Virus record (IMG/VR): IMGVR_UViG_3300049855_000348 | Location: 126,001-190,000 of that record | From: a virus | DNA: 64,000 nt | Reading direction: 5' to 3' (one strand) | Shown: one piece after another, positions 19,031 to 27,601 of the stretch | How positions within the stretch are numbered: the stretch's first letter is position 1 | How the letters are laid out: every line of letters starts with the position of its first letter | The notes under the pieces: generated by a model | Told to the model about the DNA's origin: nothing | Databases searched by the model: none | What the model saw: the letters and a program-made list of their open reading frames with translations, nothing else | Position numbers and translations under genes: made by a program

Positions 19031-21010
19031 TCAGACTACTGCTTCGGTTAGGCGCTTGATTTCAGCGTTGACCTTGCTGTTGATGGTCGATTCGTTGATG
19101 GCTTTCTGGGCGGTATCGAGCTTCGACAGGGACTCGTTGATCGTCATCCCGGCCTTGGTTTTGATGCTCAAACCACCCATCTCGCCATGGGTCAGGGCAT
19201 GCTCGAAGGTAGAGATTCTGGTCTTGGCCAGCTTCATGCCCTTCCGCTTGGTCATCCAGGCTTCGACCAGGGTCTGGTACTGGCGTTTGGTGCGGTCGTG
19301 AGCCGACTCGGTGACCGGCTTGCGCTTGTCCTGCACGCTGGCCATCTCGGGGGTACCCGGGGTCGGCATGGCTCCGCCAGGGGGTGGTTGGGTGCCATCG
19401 CCCGGCACGCCTTCTTGGCCACCACCCTCGGCACCCGGGGTGCCACCGGCGACATCCTCACCACCTGGGCTGGGCATGGCACCACCAGGACCCATGCCAC
19501 CCAGACCAGCACCGGCACCACCAGCAGCCGCACCCTGGGCAGCCGCCTCGGCCTGCATCTTCTGCTGGTCTTGCTGGAGCTTGAGTTGCAGGAGTTCGTT
19601 CGCCTCATCCTCGCCGAAGCCCATGATCTCGGTCAGGATGTAGATGTCCGGCAGGATCTCAGTCGCACGGGCGGTGCTGACGATCTCCAACTTGGCGGAC
19701 ATGGCATCGAGACGGAGGAGTTCTGACAGCGCCGACGGTGGCGTCATGCGCAGGGTGAAGCTGGTGATCTGACGGAAGTTGAAGCCGCGCAGCATCAGGT
19801 GAATGAAGCAGATCTTGTTCAGACCCTCGACGAACGCACGTTGCAGACGTTCGATCGTACGGCTGAAGCGGATGTCCTGCTGGCTGAGACCGGCCTTGGC
19901 GTCGAAAGCACCATCACGGCTGAGGTAGCTCGTGGGGATCTTCATTTCACTGTCGATCTTCTGACGGAACCACTTCAGATCTTCGATCTCACCCATGTTC
20001 TGGCCACCGGGCAATTGCTCGATGCGGGTGTTGTCTTTGTTGTCCTGGATGGGGATGTAGAAGTCTTCATCCCACGCCAACGGGTTCGCCTTCTCATCGA
20101 TCTCACCGGTGCGCGGATTGATGAAGCTCTTCTTACGGAACTTCGCCATCAGGTTGCGGATGTAACCTTCGGCTTCATCCTCAGCGAGATTGCCGACGTT
20201 GACGTAGAACACACGACGCTCAGCACCACGGCTGATACGGTAGATCACGATGGAATCTTCCATCAAGCGAACTTGACGCCACGTGCGGCGAGCGGCTTCC
20301 ATGATCGAACGACCATAGATCGAATCGCTACCATCCGGCAGACGCCAGTGGACGACACGGAACGGTGACAGGCTGATTTCTCCGCCCTTTTCACCACCTG
20401 CTCCACCACCCCATGACATTGCTTTGCCAGTGCGCTTCGGATCGTAGACGGCGTTGCGCAGCTTGAAGCCGATCAACTTGCCGTTCTCTTCCTGACGATC
20501 GAAGCGACGATGGTCGATGCGCTGGATGTCGTAGACGCCACGGAAATCCTTACGGAACTTGATCTCGTAGGGTGCATCACCGTAGGTCGCCAAGCGACGC
20601 ATGGTGTCCCAGCCCTTCGAGTCGATGCGCAGAACTTGGAACAGCAGACGTTCCAGTTCGGTATTCACATCCTCATCGTCGCCTTCGACTTTGATGATGT
20701 GGTGATCGACAGTGTCGGCCTGTGTCGCTTCGTCGGCGTAGATGTCGAGACCACCGCTGATGGCTGCGTCTTCGGCCATCTCGGAGTAGTCACGATATTT
20801 TTCCTGACGAGCACGCCAGAAATCGAAGTTCTGGCGATAGTTGCCATCGCTCATTCCAGAGCGGTAGCCGGGCTGCACGCCATGCTTGAGACGCTTCTTC
20901 AGATCGTGCTGAGTCTCGATGTCGTCCATGCCGAGGCGATGGCGCGTCGAGAACTTGCGCATCAAATCTTTGAGTTCTGGCCAGCGATCGAGCGTGACTT
21001 CATCAGCCAT
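19031..21010 (-). CDS. 20: Portal vertex protein, gp20-like
   Basis: The 659-residue protein follows the terminase gene and resembles T4-type portal proteins. It has an N-terminal region with YREYSEM-like text (YRDYSEMAEDAAISGGLDIYADEATQ), a segment RGVYDIQRIDHRRFD near residue 160, and SPFRVVHWRLPDGSDSIYGRSIMEAARRTW-type sequence around residues 220-250 that is strongly conserved in this family. Twelve copies form the ring through which DNA enters and to which the terminase and neck attach. Residues about 480-560 are a G/P/A-rich low-complexity insert. The start is preceded by GAAGGTGG. Confidence 0.92.
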   Translation of the reverse strand: MADEVTLDRWPELKDLMRKFSTRHRLGMDDIETQHDLKKRLKHGVQPGYRSGMSDGNYRQNFDFWRARQEKYRDYSEMAEDAAISGGLDIYADEATQADTVDHHIIKVEGDDEDVNTELERLLFQVLRIDSKGWDTMRRLATYGDAPYEIKFRKDFRGVYDIQRIDHRRFDRQEENGKLIGFKLRNAVYDPKRTGKAMSWGGGAGGEKGGEISLSPFRVVHWRLPDGSDSIYGRSIMEAARRTWRQVRLMEDSIVIYRISRGAERRVFYVNVGNLAEDEAEGYIRNLMAKFRKKSFINPRTGEIDEKANPLAWDEDFYIPIQDNKDNTRIEQLPGGQNMGEIEDLKWFRQKIDSEMKIPTSYLSRDGAFDAKAGLSQQDIRFSRTIERLQRAFVEGLNKICFIHLMLRGFNFRQITSFTLRMTPPSALSELLRLDAMSAKLEIVSTARATEILPDIYILTEIMGFGEDEANELLQLKLQQDQQKMQAEAAAQGAAAGGAGAGLGGMGPGGAMPSPGGEDVAGGTPGAEGGGQEGVPGDGTQPPPGGAMPTPGTPEMASVQDKRKPVTESAHDRTKRQYQTLVEAWMTKRKGMKLAKTRISTFEHALTHGEMGGLSIKTKAGMTINESLSKLDTAQKAINESTINSKVNAEIKRLTEAVV

Positions 21011-21218
21011 TGGTAGCCACCTTCGGGAGCACGCCCTTCTGGTCCGCCAGCGATCCCGGACGGGACGCCTTCATGATACGATCCATCAGGCGCTCAGCCG
21101 GATCACGGCGTTCAGCACGACGAACCTTGGACTTCATCTTCGGACCATGGGAGATCCGACGACTGGCCTTCTTGACCGCCGAGGCGAAACGACTGTTGAC
21201 TGCTCCGGTCAGATCCAT
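21003..21218 (-). CDS. Small basic protein of unknown function, 71 aa
   Basis: The product is strongly basic (KKASRRISHGPKMKSKVRR and RRDPAERLMDRIMK), suggesting nucleic-acid or acidic-protein binding. It lies between terminase and portal, and its stop overlaps the portal start by 8 bases, which suggests coupling. AGGAGG is 15 bases before the ATG, too far to be a normal ribosome site; TAGATA-GGCC lies directly before the ATG. No family is recognised. Confidence 0.6.
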   Translation of the reverse strand: MDLTGAVNSRFASAVKKASRRISHGPKMKSKVRRAERRDPAERLMDRIMKASRPGSLADQKGVLPKVATNG

Positions 21219-21271
21219 GGCCTATCTAGCAGACCTCCTGAGGGTAACGATTTACGAGCATACATACTTCG

Positions 21272-23209
21272 CTACTTCAAGAGCCATCCCAAGATATCTT
21301 CACCGGCGATCTCGTTCATCTCATGCATCTTCTCGATGAACTGACCGTGCTTGGTGCCCACGAGTAGGTCTTCACGCTTCTTCTTGGCCAGAATCTTCTC
21401 GGATGCCTCTGAGTAGACTGGCTTTGAGACCATGGTCTCCTGCTCGCCGATGGTCTCATTGACCAGCAGGACCGATTCCGGCTGCCGTGGGGTGGCCCGC
21501 TGGGCTGCCCGGATGACTTGGTCAGCGGTGCTGATGCACCATGCCATGATCAGATCGTCGTGGCTGTGGGAGTCCGCCTCGATACGACCTGTCTTGGTGA
21601 CGATGAACGTCTTGAGTTCGTCGATGAGACGGTGGCCATGGATGATCCAGGAATCGTCATAGAGACCCGATTCCAGGTCGGCGATCATCGTGTTGCGGGA
21701 CTTCGAGGTAGTCGTCCAACCCAGCTTCCCGTTCTCAGGGTCTGAGTAGATGCGCTTGTACTTCTGGATCTTGTCCAGACTGACCAGGGTCGCACCACCA
21801 GCCGTGGCGTTGACCTCGACGGCAATGACGGCGGTACCGTACCGGTAACCGGTGTGTGCCAGGATCGCAGCGTATTTGTCTTCTGGCAGCTTGCCTTGGA
21901 ACTCTGCGACCTGCTCGCCGGCTGTCACGTCGATCACATGGAACGCAGATTTGTCGAGACCACCAGCCGTGGCACAGTCAGCACCGATGGCGTATTTGTG
22001 AGCCGGTATCTTGGTGCCATCGGGGTTGATCTTCTCTCCGATGAAGTCTTTCCAGATGACCAACTTTCCACCGTATTCAAGACGCGGCTTCGGACTGTTC
22101 TCGTCCTTGGCGTAGGTGTCGGCAACGCGCTCCATCTTTTCGATGTGCTCGGAAGAGATGTAGGTGTTACCGGCAGCAAGGAATTTGCCCAAGACTTCCT
22201 GATCCCACTTGCGCTGACCAAGCTGACGGAGCACTGATGCTGCCCATTCCGGATTGTTGTAGTCCGGATGGTCGGTGTATTCCATGCGAGCGACTTTGAA
22301 GTCGTTCTCACCAGCGATGGCTTCCTGATATTTGTGGTAGTACCAACCACCGATGCCGCCCACACCGTTGACGGTTGAGACGACGAACACCGAACCCTTG
22401 GTGGACACGAGGGTGGGATAGATGCCGGCCCAGATGTCTTCGATGCGCTCGATGAAAGCCGCTTCGTCGATCACCAGGATCTTGGTGGTGAACGAACGAC
22501 CACCGGCCTTGCCAGATGGGAGTGAGCGGATCTTCGATTTGTTGGGCAGCCAAAGTTCAGTGGCTGATTCTTTCAGACCACGAGCACGATCCCACTTGAT
22601 GGGCTCGCCCTTGTCGTTGAGTCCACCACGCAGCCACTTCGGCAATGACTGATAGACTTCTTTCACATTTTCTTGCAGGTATTTCGTCGACTCACGTTGA
22701 CCGATCGAAATCACCATGCATTGCATGCGCGGGTGAACCAGGGAGTACCATAAACAGTACACCCCAGTGAGCAGCGACATGCCAGCCTGACGAAACTTCT
22801 TGGTGATGACGAAACGTTCGTTCATCAACATCTGCGCAGTGCGAAGCTGATATGGGTAGAGTTTGAAGTGAACGTAACCGTGAAGCTGGTTGTTGATCCA
22901 GACGTACTTCGAGCAGAAGTATTCAAAGCCAGTCTGCGGATCAGCAATCTTCGCCCATTCATCACAGATACGCTGGTACACCGATGGGTTGGTCATCCCA
23001 TTGAATTGCGGTGCATCCGGTGCTGGCTTTGGTGCCGGGCTGTGCTGCTGAATACCGTCTTCAGAACCTGGAGGTGTGTTCGTGCTTGGCGGCTGTTCTT
23101 CCTCATCGTCAGCAACAGCCGTAGCGCCAGTAGAGCGAAAATTCTTCAAAGCCTGCCGACCATTGTCGAGCAGGTTCTGGATATTCGCAAAGCCACTGCG
23201 TTTGAACAT
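21272..23209 (-). CDS. 17: Large terminase subunit, gp17-like packaging ATPase/nuclease
   Basis: The 645-residue protein has an N-terminal ATPase and a C-terminal RNase H-fold nuclease. The ATPase nucleotide loop reads TKKFRQAGMS (about residue 140), a deviant Walker A that lacks the usual GKT/S. Walker B with the catalytic Glu is LVIDEAAF (about residue 245). Nuclease acidic residues appear in AIGADCAT (about 410), AVEVNA (about 465) and DSHSHDDLIMAW (about 550). The protein pumps DNA into the prohead through the portal and cuts the concatemer. The N-terminal 70 residues are a poorly ordered P/S/T-rich extension. It is followed by the small basic gene and the portal. Confidence 0.93.
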   Translation of the reverse strand: MFKRSGFANIQNLLDNGRQALKNFRSTGATAVADDEEEQPPSTNTPPGSEDGIQQHSPAPKPAPDAPQFNGMTNPSVYQRICDEWAKIADPQTGFEYFCSKYVWINNQLHGYVHFKLYPYQLRTAQMLMNERFVITKKFRQAGMSLLTGVYCLWYSLVHPRMQCMVISIGQRESTKYLQENVKEVYQSLPKWLRGGLNDKGEPIKWDRARGLKESATELWLPNKSKIRSLPSGKAGGRSFTTKILVIDEAAFIERIEDIWAGIYPTLVSTKGSVFVVSTVNGVGGIGGWYYHKYQEAIAGENDFKVARMEYTDHPDYNNPEWAASVLRQLGQRKWDQEVLGKFLAAGNTYISSEHIEKMERVADTYAKDENSPKPRLEYGGKLVIWKDFIGEKINPDGTKIPAHKYAIGADCATAGGLDKSAFHVIDVTAGEQVAEFQGKLPEDKYAAILAHTGYRYGTAVIAVEVNATAGGATLVSLDKIQKYKRIYSDPENGKLGWTTTSKSRNTMIADLESGLYDDSWIIHGHRLIDELKTFIVTKTGRIEADSHSHDDLIMAWCISTADQVIRAAQRATPRQPESVLLVNETIGEQETMVSKPVYSEASEKILAKKKREDLLVGTKHGQFIEKMHEMNEIAGEDILGWLLK

Positions 23210-23216
23210 GCCTAAT

Positions 23217-23525
23217 CTACCAGCAACACTCGGGAAGCGGGACTTTCTGTCCCTTGAGTTCGTGGAAGCAGTCGTCGAGGAAGTGAATCACACCATCGGT
23301 CAGGAAGATGTGACAGCGACTCTCTGGGCGAGATCCGTTTACCAACAATGACGGCGTGAAGGTTGGCTTCTCCATGTCGCCATTCCACTGCCAGACCGGT
23401 TCACGGCCTTTGATGCGGTAGGGATGGTGGCTCTTGCAGCCTGGGCAGTAAAAGACCAACGTGATGTCCTCGGCCTGCTCGTCGGTCGTGGCGTCTCCGC
23501 TATACAGCTTTTTGAGGACTGACAT
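23217..23525 (-). CDS. DUF6527-like small protein, 102 aa
   Basis: The pattern CPGCKSHHPYRIKG (about residues 28-41), VWQWNGDMEKPTFTPSLLVN, a later CHIFLTDGVIHFLDDCFHELKGQ and a final LPECC matches the DUF6527 family of phage-encoded proteins as I remember it. Function is unknown; the Cys/His pairs suggest a metal site. The ATG has GGGAG six bases upstream and overlaps the end of the 548-residue gene by 26 bases. It lies immediately upstream of the terminase gene. Confidence 0.65.
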   Translation of the reverse strand: MSVLKKLYSGDATTDEQAEDITLVFYCPGCKSHHPYRIKGREPVWQWNGDMEKPTFTPSLLVNGSRPESRCHIFLTDGVIHFLDDCFHELKGQKVPLPECCW

Positions 23526-25146
23526 TGGTATCTCCCATGGCGAACGGTGCGTCTTCGTCTTCTTCCTTCGGCATGGGCGGTGGTTTACCGGTGGTCAGGA
23601 AGTAGGTGATGGCGGTACGCAGCATGGCGGGAATGGCTGATCCTTGAGTCTTGAGCAGCCACTGGAAGTAGGCTTTGTTGCCGACCAGGAACTTGGTGGC
23701 CTTGCCGACATCCGGGTAATCGATGGTGACACTGCCGTCATCGTTGACCACCAGAGACTCTGGATCGACGCCTGACGCCTGGGCGAAGCGATCCTTGATG
23801 GCCGTCAGGACCTTCTTCATGATCCAGGCTGGAGGCATCTTCATGCCCATGCGGCTGGCGATGGTAGCAAGGCGGAGGTCCATGGCTCCCCAGACCGGCC
23901 CAGGACTCGCCAGAAGCTCTTGGAAGCCCTTTTTCACTCCAACCGGGTTGCCGGCAGCCCCGACCAGTTTGATCGGTCCTGACGCCTGCTTACGGGCAGC
24001 AACGAAGCCATCCGGATCGCCATAGAGGGTCCAGTCGGCGATGCGCTGGGTGAACTTGTCTTTGTCCCAGGCTTTGCCGGTCTGTTTCTCGTAGCTGGTC
24101 TTGAACGTCTCGTAGGTCTTGTCGAGGTCCAGATTGTCAGCCGTGAAGACGGCTTCCCGCAAGATCTCGATCCGCTCCTTCAACGGCACAGCCTGCACCG
24201 GTGCTGGTGTAGGAGCCGGCTGAGGGGCTGGCTTCTGGGCGGCTGGTGCCATCTTCGACGGCTGGAGTTCCTTGTTGACGATCTCACGACCTTCGACCTT
24301 GCCGAGGTGGTAGTAGTCGAAGCCGGGCAGGATGGCGATCTTCTGCGGCGGAAAGTCACCGGTGACCACTGCGGTGCAGGCTTGGCCAACGATCTCAGTG
24401 AACAGCGCCGGCACTGCGGCAGGCGGTGCCATCTTGATGTGCGTGTTGTAGGCGCGGATCTCACCCTTGGTGCCGAACGGCTGACCACTCACGATGTGTG
24501 AGTAGTAATCGTGAACGGCACGGAACTTCAGATTCTGTTCATGAGTCCAGATCGGATGAGCGGTACCACCCTTCCAGATCTTGAGAACTTTGGTCTTCTT
24601 GACCTGATTCTTCATTTCCTCGGCATTGGGATACGGATCCTCGGCGACGTACTCGACCTTCACCACACCGGTGAGGCGCTTGTAAAGCGTCTCGATGTGG
24701 GTGATCAGAGACTTCCACGCAGGCGCAGCCTTCGCATCCATCATCGGAGCATCTTCGTAGGCTTTCGCCACGAGCTTGGAATACTCGCCGAAGTCTTTCA
24801 GTTGGATCGTCTCGGTGATCAGACCTTCCCTGATGACCTTGAGTTTTTTACCCTTCAATTCTGGCTCAGCGTATTTGATCGAAACGATGCATGCCCATGA
24901 GCCAGTCTTGTCGAGCCACTTCTTCAGGCCGGATTTGCTCTTGATGGCGAACACACCGCGACCATCAGCCCAACGAACAACGTAGGCTTTGCCTTCTTCA
25001 GCAGTTTCTGGCAGGTCTTTGTCGTCGATGATTGCCTGGACTTTGGCAACGTCGGCAGCCTCCGGCGCACCACCATCTTCGATCTCACGGATCTGACGGT
25101 GATTGCCGTAGGCTTTTCTCAGGATGCCTTTGATCGCTGGTCTCAC
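23500..25146 (-). CDS. Unknown protein with a putative metal-binding HD-H-E-H domain, 548 aa
   Basis: It starts at a GTG (MRPAIKGILRKAYG). Around residues 215-290 it contains RAVHDYYSHIVSGQPFG, then GEIRAYNTH, then PALFTEIVGQ and a GDFPPQKIA...GFDYYHLG stretch. The spaced His, Asp and Glu residues resemble a domain I recall from phage and mobile-element polyvalent proteins (HD...GH...F...GE..A...H...EtrGQ) and could bind a metal ion. A P/A/Q linker near residues 300-325 separates it from a helical C-terminal half. It sits at the head of the terminase block, so it may be a virion or injected protein. Enzymatic function is unproven. Confidence 0.65.
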   Translation of the reverse strand: MRPAIKGILRKAYGNHRQIREIEDGGAPEAADVAKVQAIIDDKDLPETAEEGKAYVVRWADGRGVFAIKSKSGLKKWLDKTGSWACIVSIKYAEPELKGKKLKVIREGLITETIQLKDFGEYSKLVAKAYEDAPMMDAKAAPAWKSLITHIETLYKRLTGVVKVEYVAEDPYPNAEEMKNQVKKTKVLKIWKGGTAHPIWTHEQNLKFRAVHDYYSHIVSGQPFGTKGEIRAYNTHIKMAPPAAVPALFTEIVGQACTAVVTGDFPPQKIAILPGFDYYHLGKVEGREIVNKELQPSKMAPAAQKPAPQPAPTPAPVQAVPLKERIEILREAVFTADNLDLDKTYETFKTSYEKQTGKAWDKDKFTQRIADWTLYGDPDGFVAARKQASGPIKLVGAAGNPVGVKKGFQELLASPGPVWGAMDLRLATIASRMGMKMPPAWIMKKVLTAIKDRFAQASGVDPESLVVNDDGSVTIDYPDVGKATKFLVGNKAYFQWLLKTQGSAIPAMLRTAITYFLTTGKPPPMPKEEDEDAPFAMGDTNVSPQKAV

Positions 25147-25148
25147 GT

Positions 25149-26057
25149 TCAGCCCAGTGCGATCTCGACGATGGCCTTGCGGAGTTTGGTCTTGGTGCTC
25201 TCGGTGATCTCCTTCTTGACCTCGGTCTCATCCTTGCCTTCAGCGGCTTCGGCTTCGAGACCCGGCAGGCGATCCTGCATGTCTTCGATTGCACCTTCGA
25301 TGTCTTCGATCTTGGCCTTGAGCCAGTTCATTCCGTCCTCGGAAAGATCATGCTTGGCCAGCATCCGCTTGTAGCGACCGATGTTCATCTTCTCGATACG
25401 GATGGAGACACGGAGGTCAGCAGCCAATTCGGCTGCACCACCCTTGCGCTCGTCGGCTTCATCCTTGGCGGTTTCCAACTTCTCACGAGTTGGATCTTCG
25501 GCGATCTCCTTCTCCTCGTCATGACCTTCAGGCTGGTTCTTCACTTCGGGAGCATCATCGCTGAGCGAGTGTTCCTTCACGTCAGAAATCTGCACCACCG
25601 AGGTGACAGGGTCTGCACCCTTACCATCGAACGTGTGTCCGAGGTAGTATTTCTTCGCCTCTTCGAGCGTGCCATTGAAGCCGGTGTGCCAGTGGTTGCT
25701 CTTGGTTGACACCTTGAGGTTGATGCGCTTCTTCTTGGCGGTTTCTTCCTCTGATTCAGTGGCGGTATGGATCACTGGCTTGTCATCCACCTCAGCGAGA
25801 TGGGTGTGAACCATGTGCTTCTTGCTCTTGGACGGCTTGAAATGAGCGAGAGCCGCGTTGTGAGCATCAGCCCTGGTTTCGGCATGGGTCTCATGCTTCT
25901 TGTCGCCGAAGTAGGAGATGTAGCCGTACTTCTTCTTTGCCGCTGGCTGTGCGGTGGCGACTTTGGACTCATCGTTTTCAACGAGAGGTTTCTTGCCAAC
26001 TCCGAGGCTCTTCATCACCCCGGCGACAGATTCGTTGATGCGGAGGGAGTTGATCAT
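25149..26057 (-). CDS. Unknown charged protein, 302 aa
   Basis: No family is recognised. Residues 40-110 contain several His and aromatic residues (KKYGYISYFGDKKHETHAET). The middle is E/K/D-rich and probably flexible, and residues 210-290 look like a coiled coil (RIEKMNIGRYKRMLAKHDL...IEDIEGAIEDMQDRL). It starts ATG three bases after the TGA of the previous gene in a tight same-strand series. A virion role is inferred from context only. Confidence 0.65.
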   Translation of the reverse strand: MINSLRINESVAGVMKSLGVGKKPLVENDESKVATAQPAAKKKYGYISYFGDKKHETHAETRADAHNAALAHFKPSKSKKHMVHTHLAEVDDKPVIHTATESEEETAKKKRINLKVSTKSNHWHTGFNGTLEEAKKYYLGHTFDGKGADPVTSVVQISDVKEHSLSDDAPEVKNQPEGHDEEKEIAEDPTREKLETAKDEADERKGGAAELAADLRVSIRIEKMNIGRYKRMLAKHDLSEDGMNWLKAKIEDIEGAIEDMQDRLPGLEAEAAEGKDETEVKKEITESTKTKLRKAIVEIALG

Positions 26058-26060
26058 GGC

Positions 26061-26396
26061 TCAGTCTTTCTTTCCGATGAGGGCGGCGATCTTCTTGAGG
26101 CGTTCTTCGAGTTTTGCAGCGTCTTTTCCATCACGCTTGTGATTGCTGATGCGGGCGCTCAAAGCATCATGTGCTGACTGGAGGTGAACATCCTCGTGGT
26201 CGGCGATGGTGGTCTCATTGACCTTCTTGGCCTTGGCGGCATCGGCTTTGTTGCGCTCGACCGTCTTCTGAAGACATGCCCCACAGGTGAAACGATCAGT
26301 ACACTGACAGTCCTTCGGCTTGTTCTTGCCGAAACGGGCTGGACCAGTGGTGACTTCGACGACAGGCTTCACGCCATGACGAATGATCTTGATCAT
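26061..26396 (-). CDS. Small protein with a Cys cluster, 111 aa
   Basis: A cluster CQCTDRFTCGAC at about residues 30-41 has four Cys spaced as a possible zinc site. The rest is helical and charged (AHDALSARISNHKRDGKDAAKLEERLKK). AAGAGGAT provides the ribosome site. No family is recognised. It forms part of the tight run of genes between 23217 and 32936. Confidence 0.65.
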   Translation of the reverse strand: MIKIIRHGVKPVVEVTTGPARFGKNKPKDCQCTDRFTCGACLQKTVERNKADAAKAKKVNETTIADHEDVHLQSAHDALSARISNHKRDGKDAAKLEERLKKIAALIGKKD

Positions 26397-26398
26397 GG

Positions 26399-27601
26399 TT
26401 AGATCCTCTTCACTTCACGGCTGCCGAGATTCTTCCAGAGAGCTTCTGGGTTATGCTCGTCAGCACGCTTGTTCTTCGTGTTGGCCACGATGTGAGCCTT
26501 GGCTGCTTCCTTGAACTTGCCCTTCAAGGTAGCGAAAGACTCCATCGGACGATGCAGCATATCGACCGTCAGCTTGTCACTGACGACGCCTGCCTGGATG
26601 CAACGTTGAACGATGTCCTTCAGCGTGTCCTTCTTGAAGTTGTCGTGATCGAGTGGCATGCCGACCTGAGCGGCCAGGAAGTAGATGATCTGAAGAGCAT
26701 CCGGGTGGAACGAATAGCGGTAGTCGATGTTCGACCAACGATCGTTCAGACGATTCTTGCTCTCATCCTTGTGCTTGAGGTAGTAGACGGCGGCCAGGGT
26801 TGCCTGATCGTCGTCGTTCTGCATCTCGCCGTGGGCACGCAGGAACTCGTAGTGGCTCTCGAAGTCGTCACCAGCTTCTCCGCCGACGGTCTTGTTCAGC
26901 CAGTCGGTGAGTTCGGCTTTGTTGTCGAGTTGCATCTGGTTGATGCGGTCGGCGAGACCAGATGCCTTCTTGGTCAGGCTCGCCATCTCAATGCCATCAC
27001 AGAGAGAGTGCATGATATCGATCTGTACCATGGCCTGACCACTCTTGTTGGTCAGATTACCGAGATTCGACTGCACACGCAGACGCTCGTCGTGATGATC
27101 CTTCCAGTTGGTCTGGCCATGACGAGCCTGGAGGATTGCACGCAGTTCACCGACGGTGAGCGGTTCAGCACCCTCACGGTAGATCGGGAACAGGAAACTG
27201 AACTGGTGGCCCATCTTCTGAGGATCGAGATCTTTGCCGCTGGTCTTGCTGGCGATGTCGCGGGTGTTCTGGGTGTTCTCGATCGCCCACTGCTTGATGC
27301 GTGACAGCGTCTCGGGCTTCTCCATGCGGATGATCACGTCGATGTCACCAAACACGGCACGGTTCTCCGCACCGAACTTGCCGGAGCCGATCATCTTGAC
27401 CTGTACGTCATCATCAGTCTCGGCGGCGATACCGTCGAACTTCGAGCGAAGCTGCTTGAGCGTCGACTCGATGAAAGCACGGGGGACAAGGTCTCCACCG
27501 AGGATTCCAGACTCCACAATGAGTGTAGAGGAGTTTGCACGCTCCAAAATCACTTCATTGAGGACGCTGACGAAGGCTCTTTGTGCGGATGGGCGGATCA
27601 C
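26399..27601 (-). CDS. Nucleotidyltransferase-fold protein, 400 aa
   Basis: The motif MIGSGKFGAENRAVFGDIDVII (GSG...GDxD, about residues 69-91) followed by a third acidic strand VQIDIMHS (about residue 194) is the signature of the polymerase-beta-like nucleotidyltransferase fold, which includes MNT, tRNA and antibiotic nucleotidyltransferases. The reaction would be transfer of an NMP to a protein, RNA or small molecule. The substrate is unknown. The C-terminal half is helical. It starts at a GTG after GGGGAAG and overlaps the preceding stop by four bases. Its place inside a structural block is unusual and may mean that it is packaged and injected. Confidence 0.65.
   Translation of the reverse strand: MIRPSAQRAFVSVLNEVILERANSSTLIVESGILGGDLVPRAFIESTLKQLRSKFDGIAAETDDDVQVKMIGSGKFGAENRAVFGDIDVIIRMEKPETLSRIKQWAIENTQNTRDIASKTSGKDLDPQKMGHQFSFLFPIYREGAEPLTVGELRAILQARHGQTNWKDHHDERLRVQSNLGNLTNKSGQAMVQIDIMHSLCDGIEMASLTKKASGLADRINQMQLDNKAELTDWLNKTVGGEAGDDFESHYEFLRAHGEMQNDDDQATLAAVYYLKHKDESKNRLNDRWSNIDYRYSFHPDALQIIYFLAAQVGMPLDHDNFKKDTLKDIVQRCIQAGVVSDKLTVDMLHRPMESFATLKGKFKEAAKAHIVANTKNKRADEHNPEALWKNLGSREVKRI

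Noticed and set aside
17696-19051. Long plus-strand open frame with an L/V-rich segment, membrane-like
   Set aside because: The hydrophobic run is the reverse complement of the D/K/E run in the minus-strand core-like gene.
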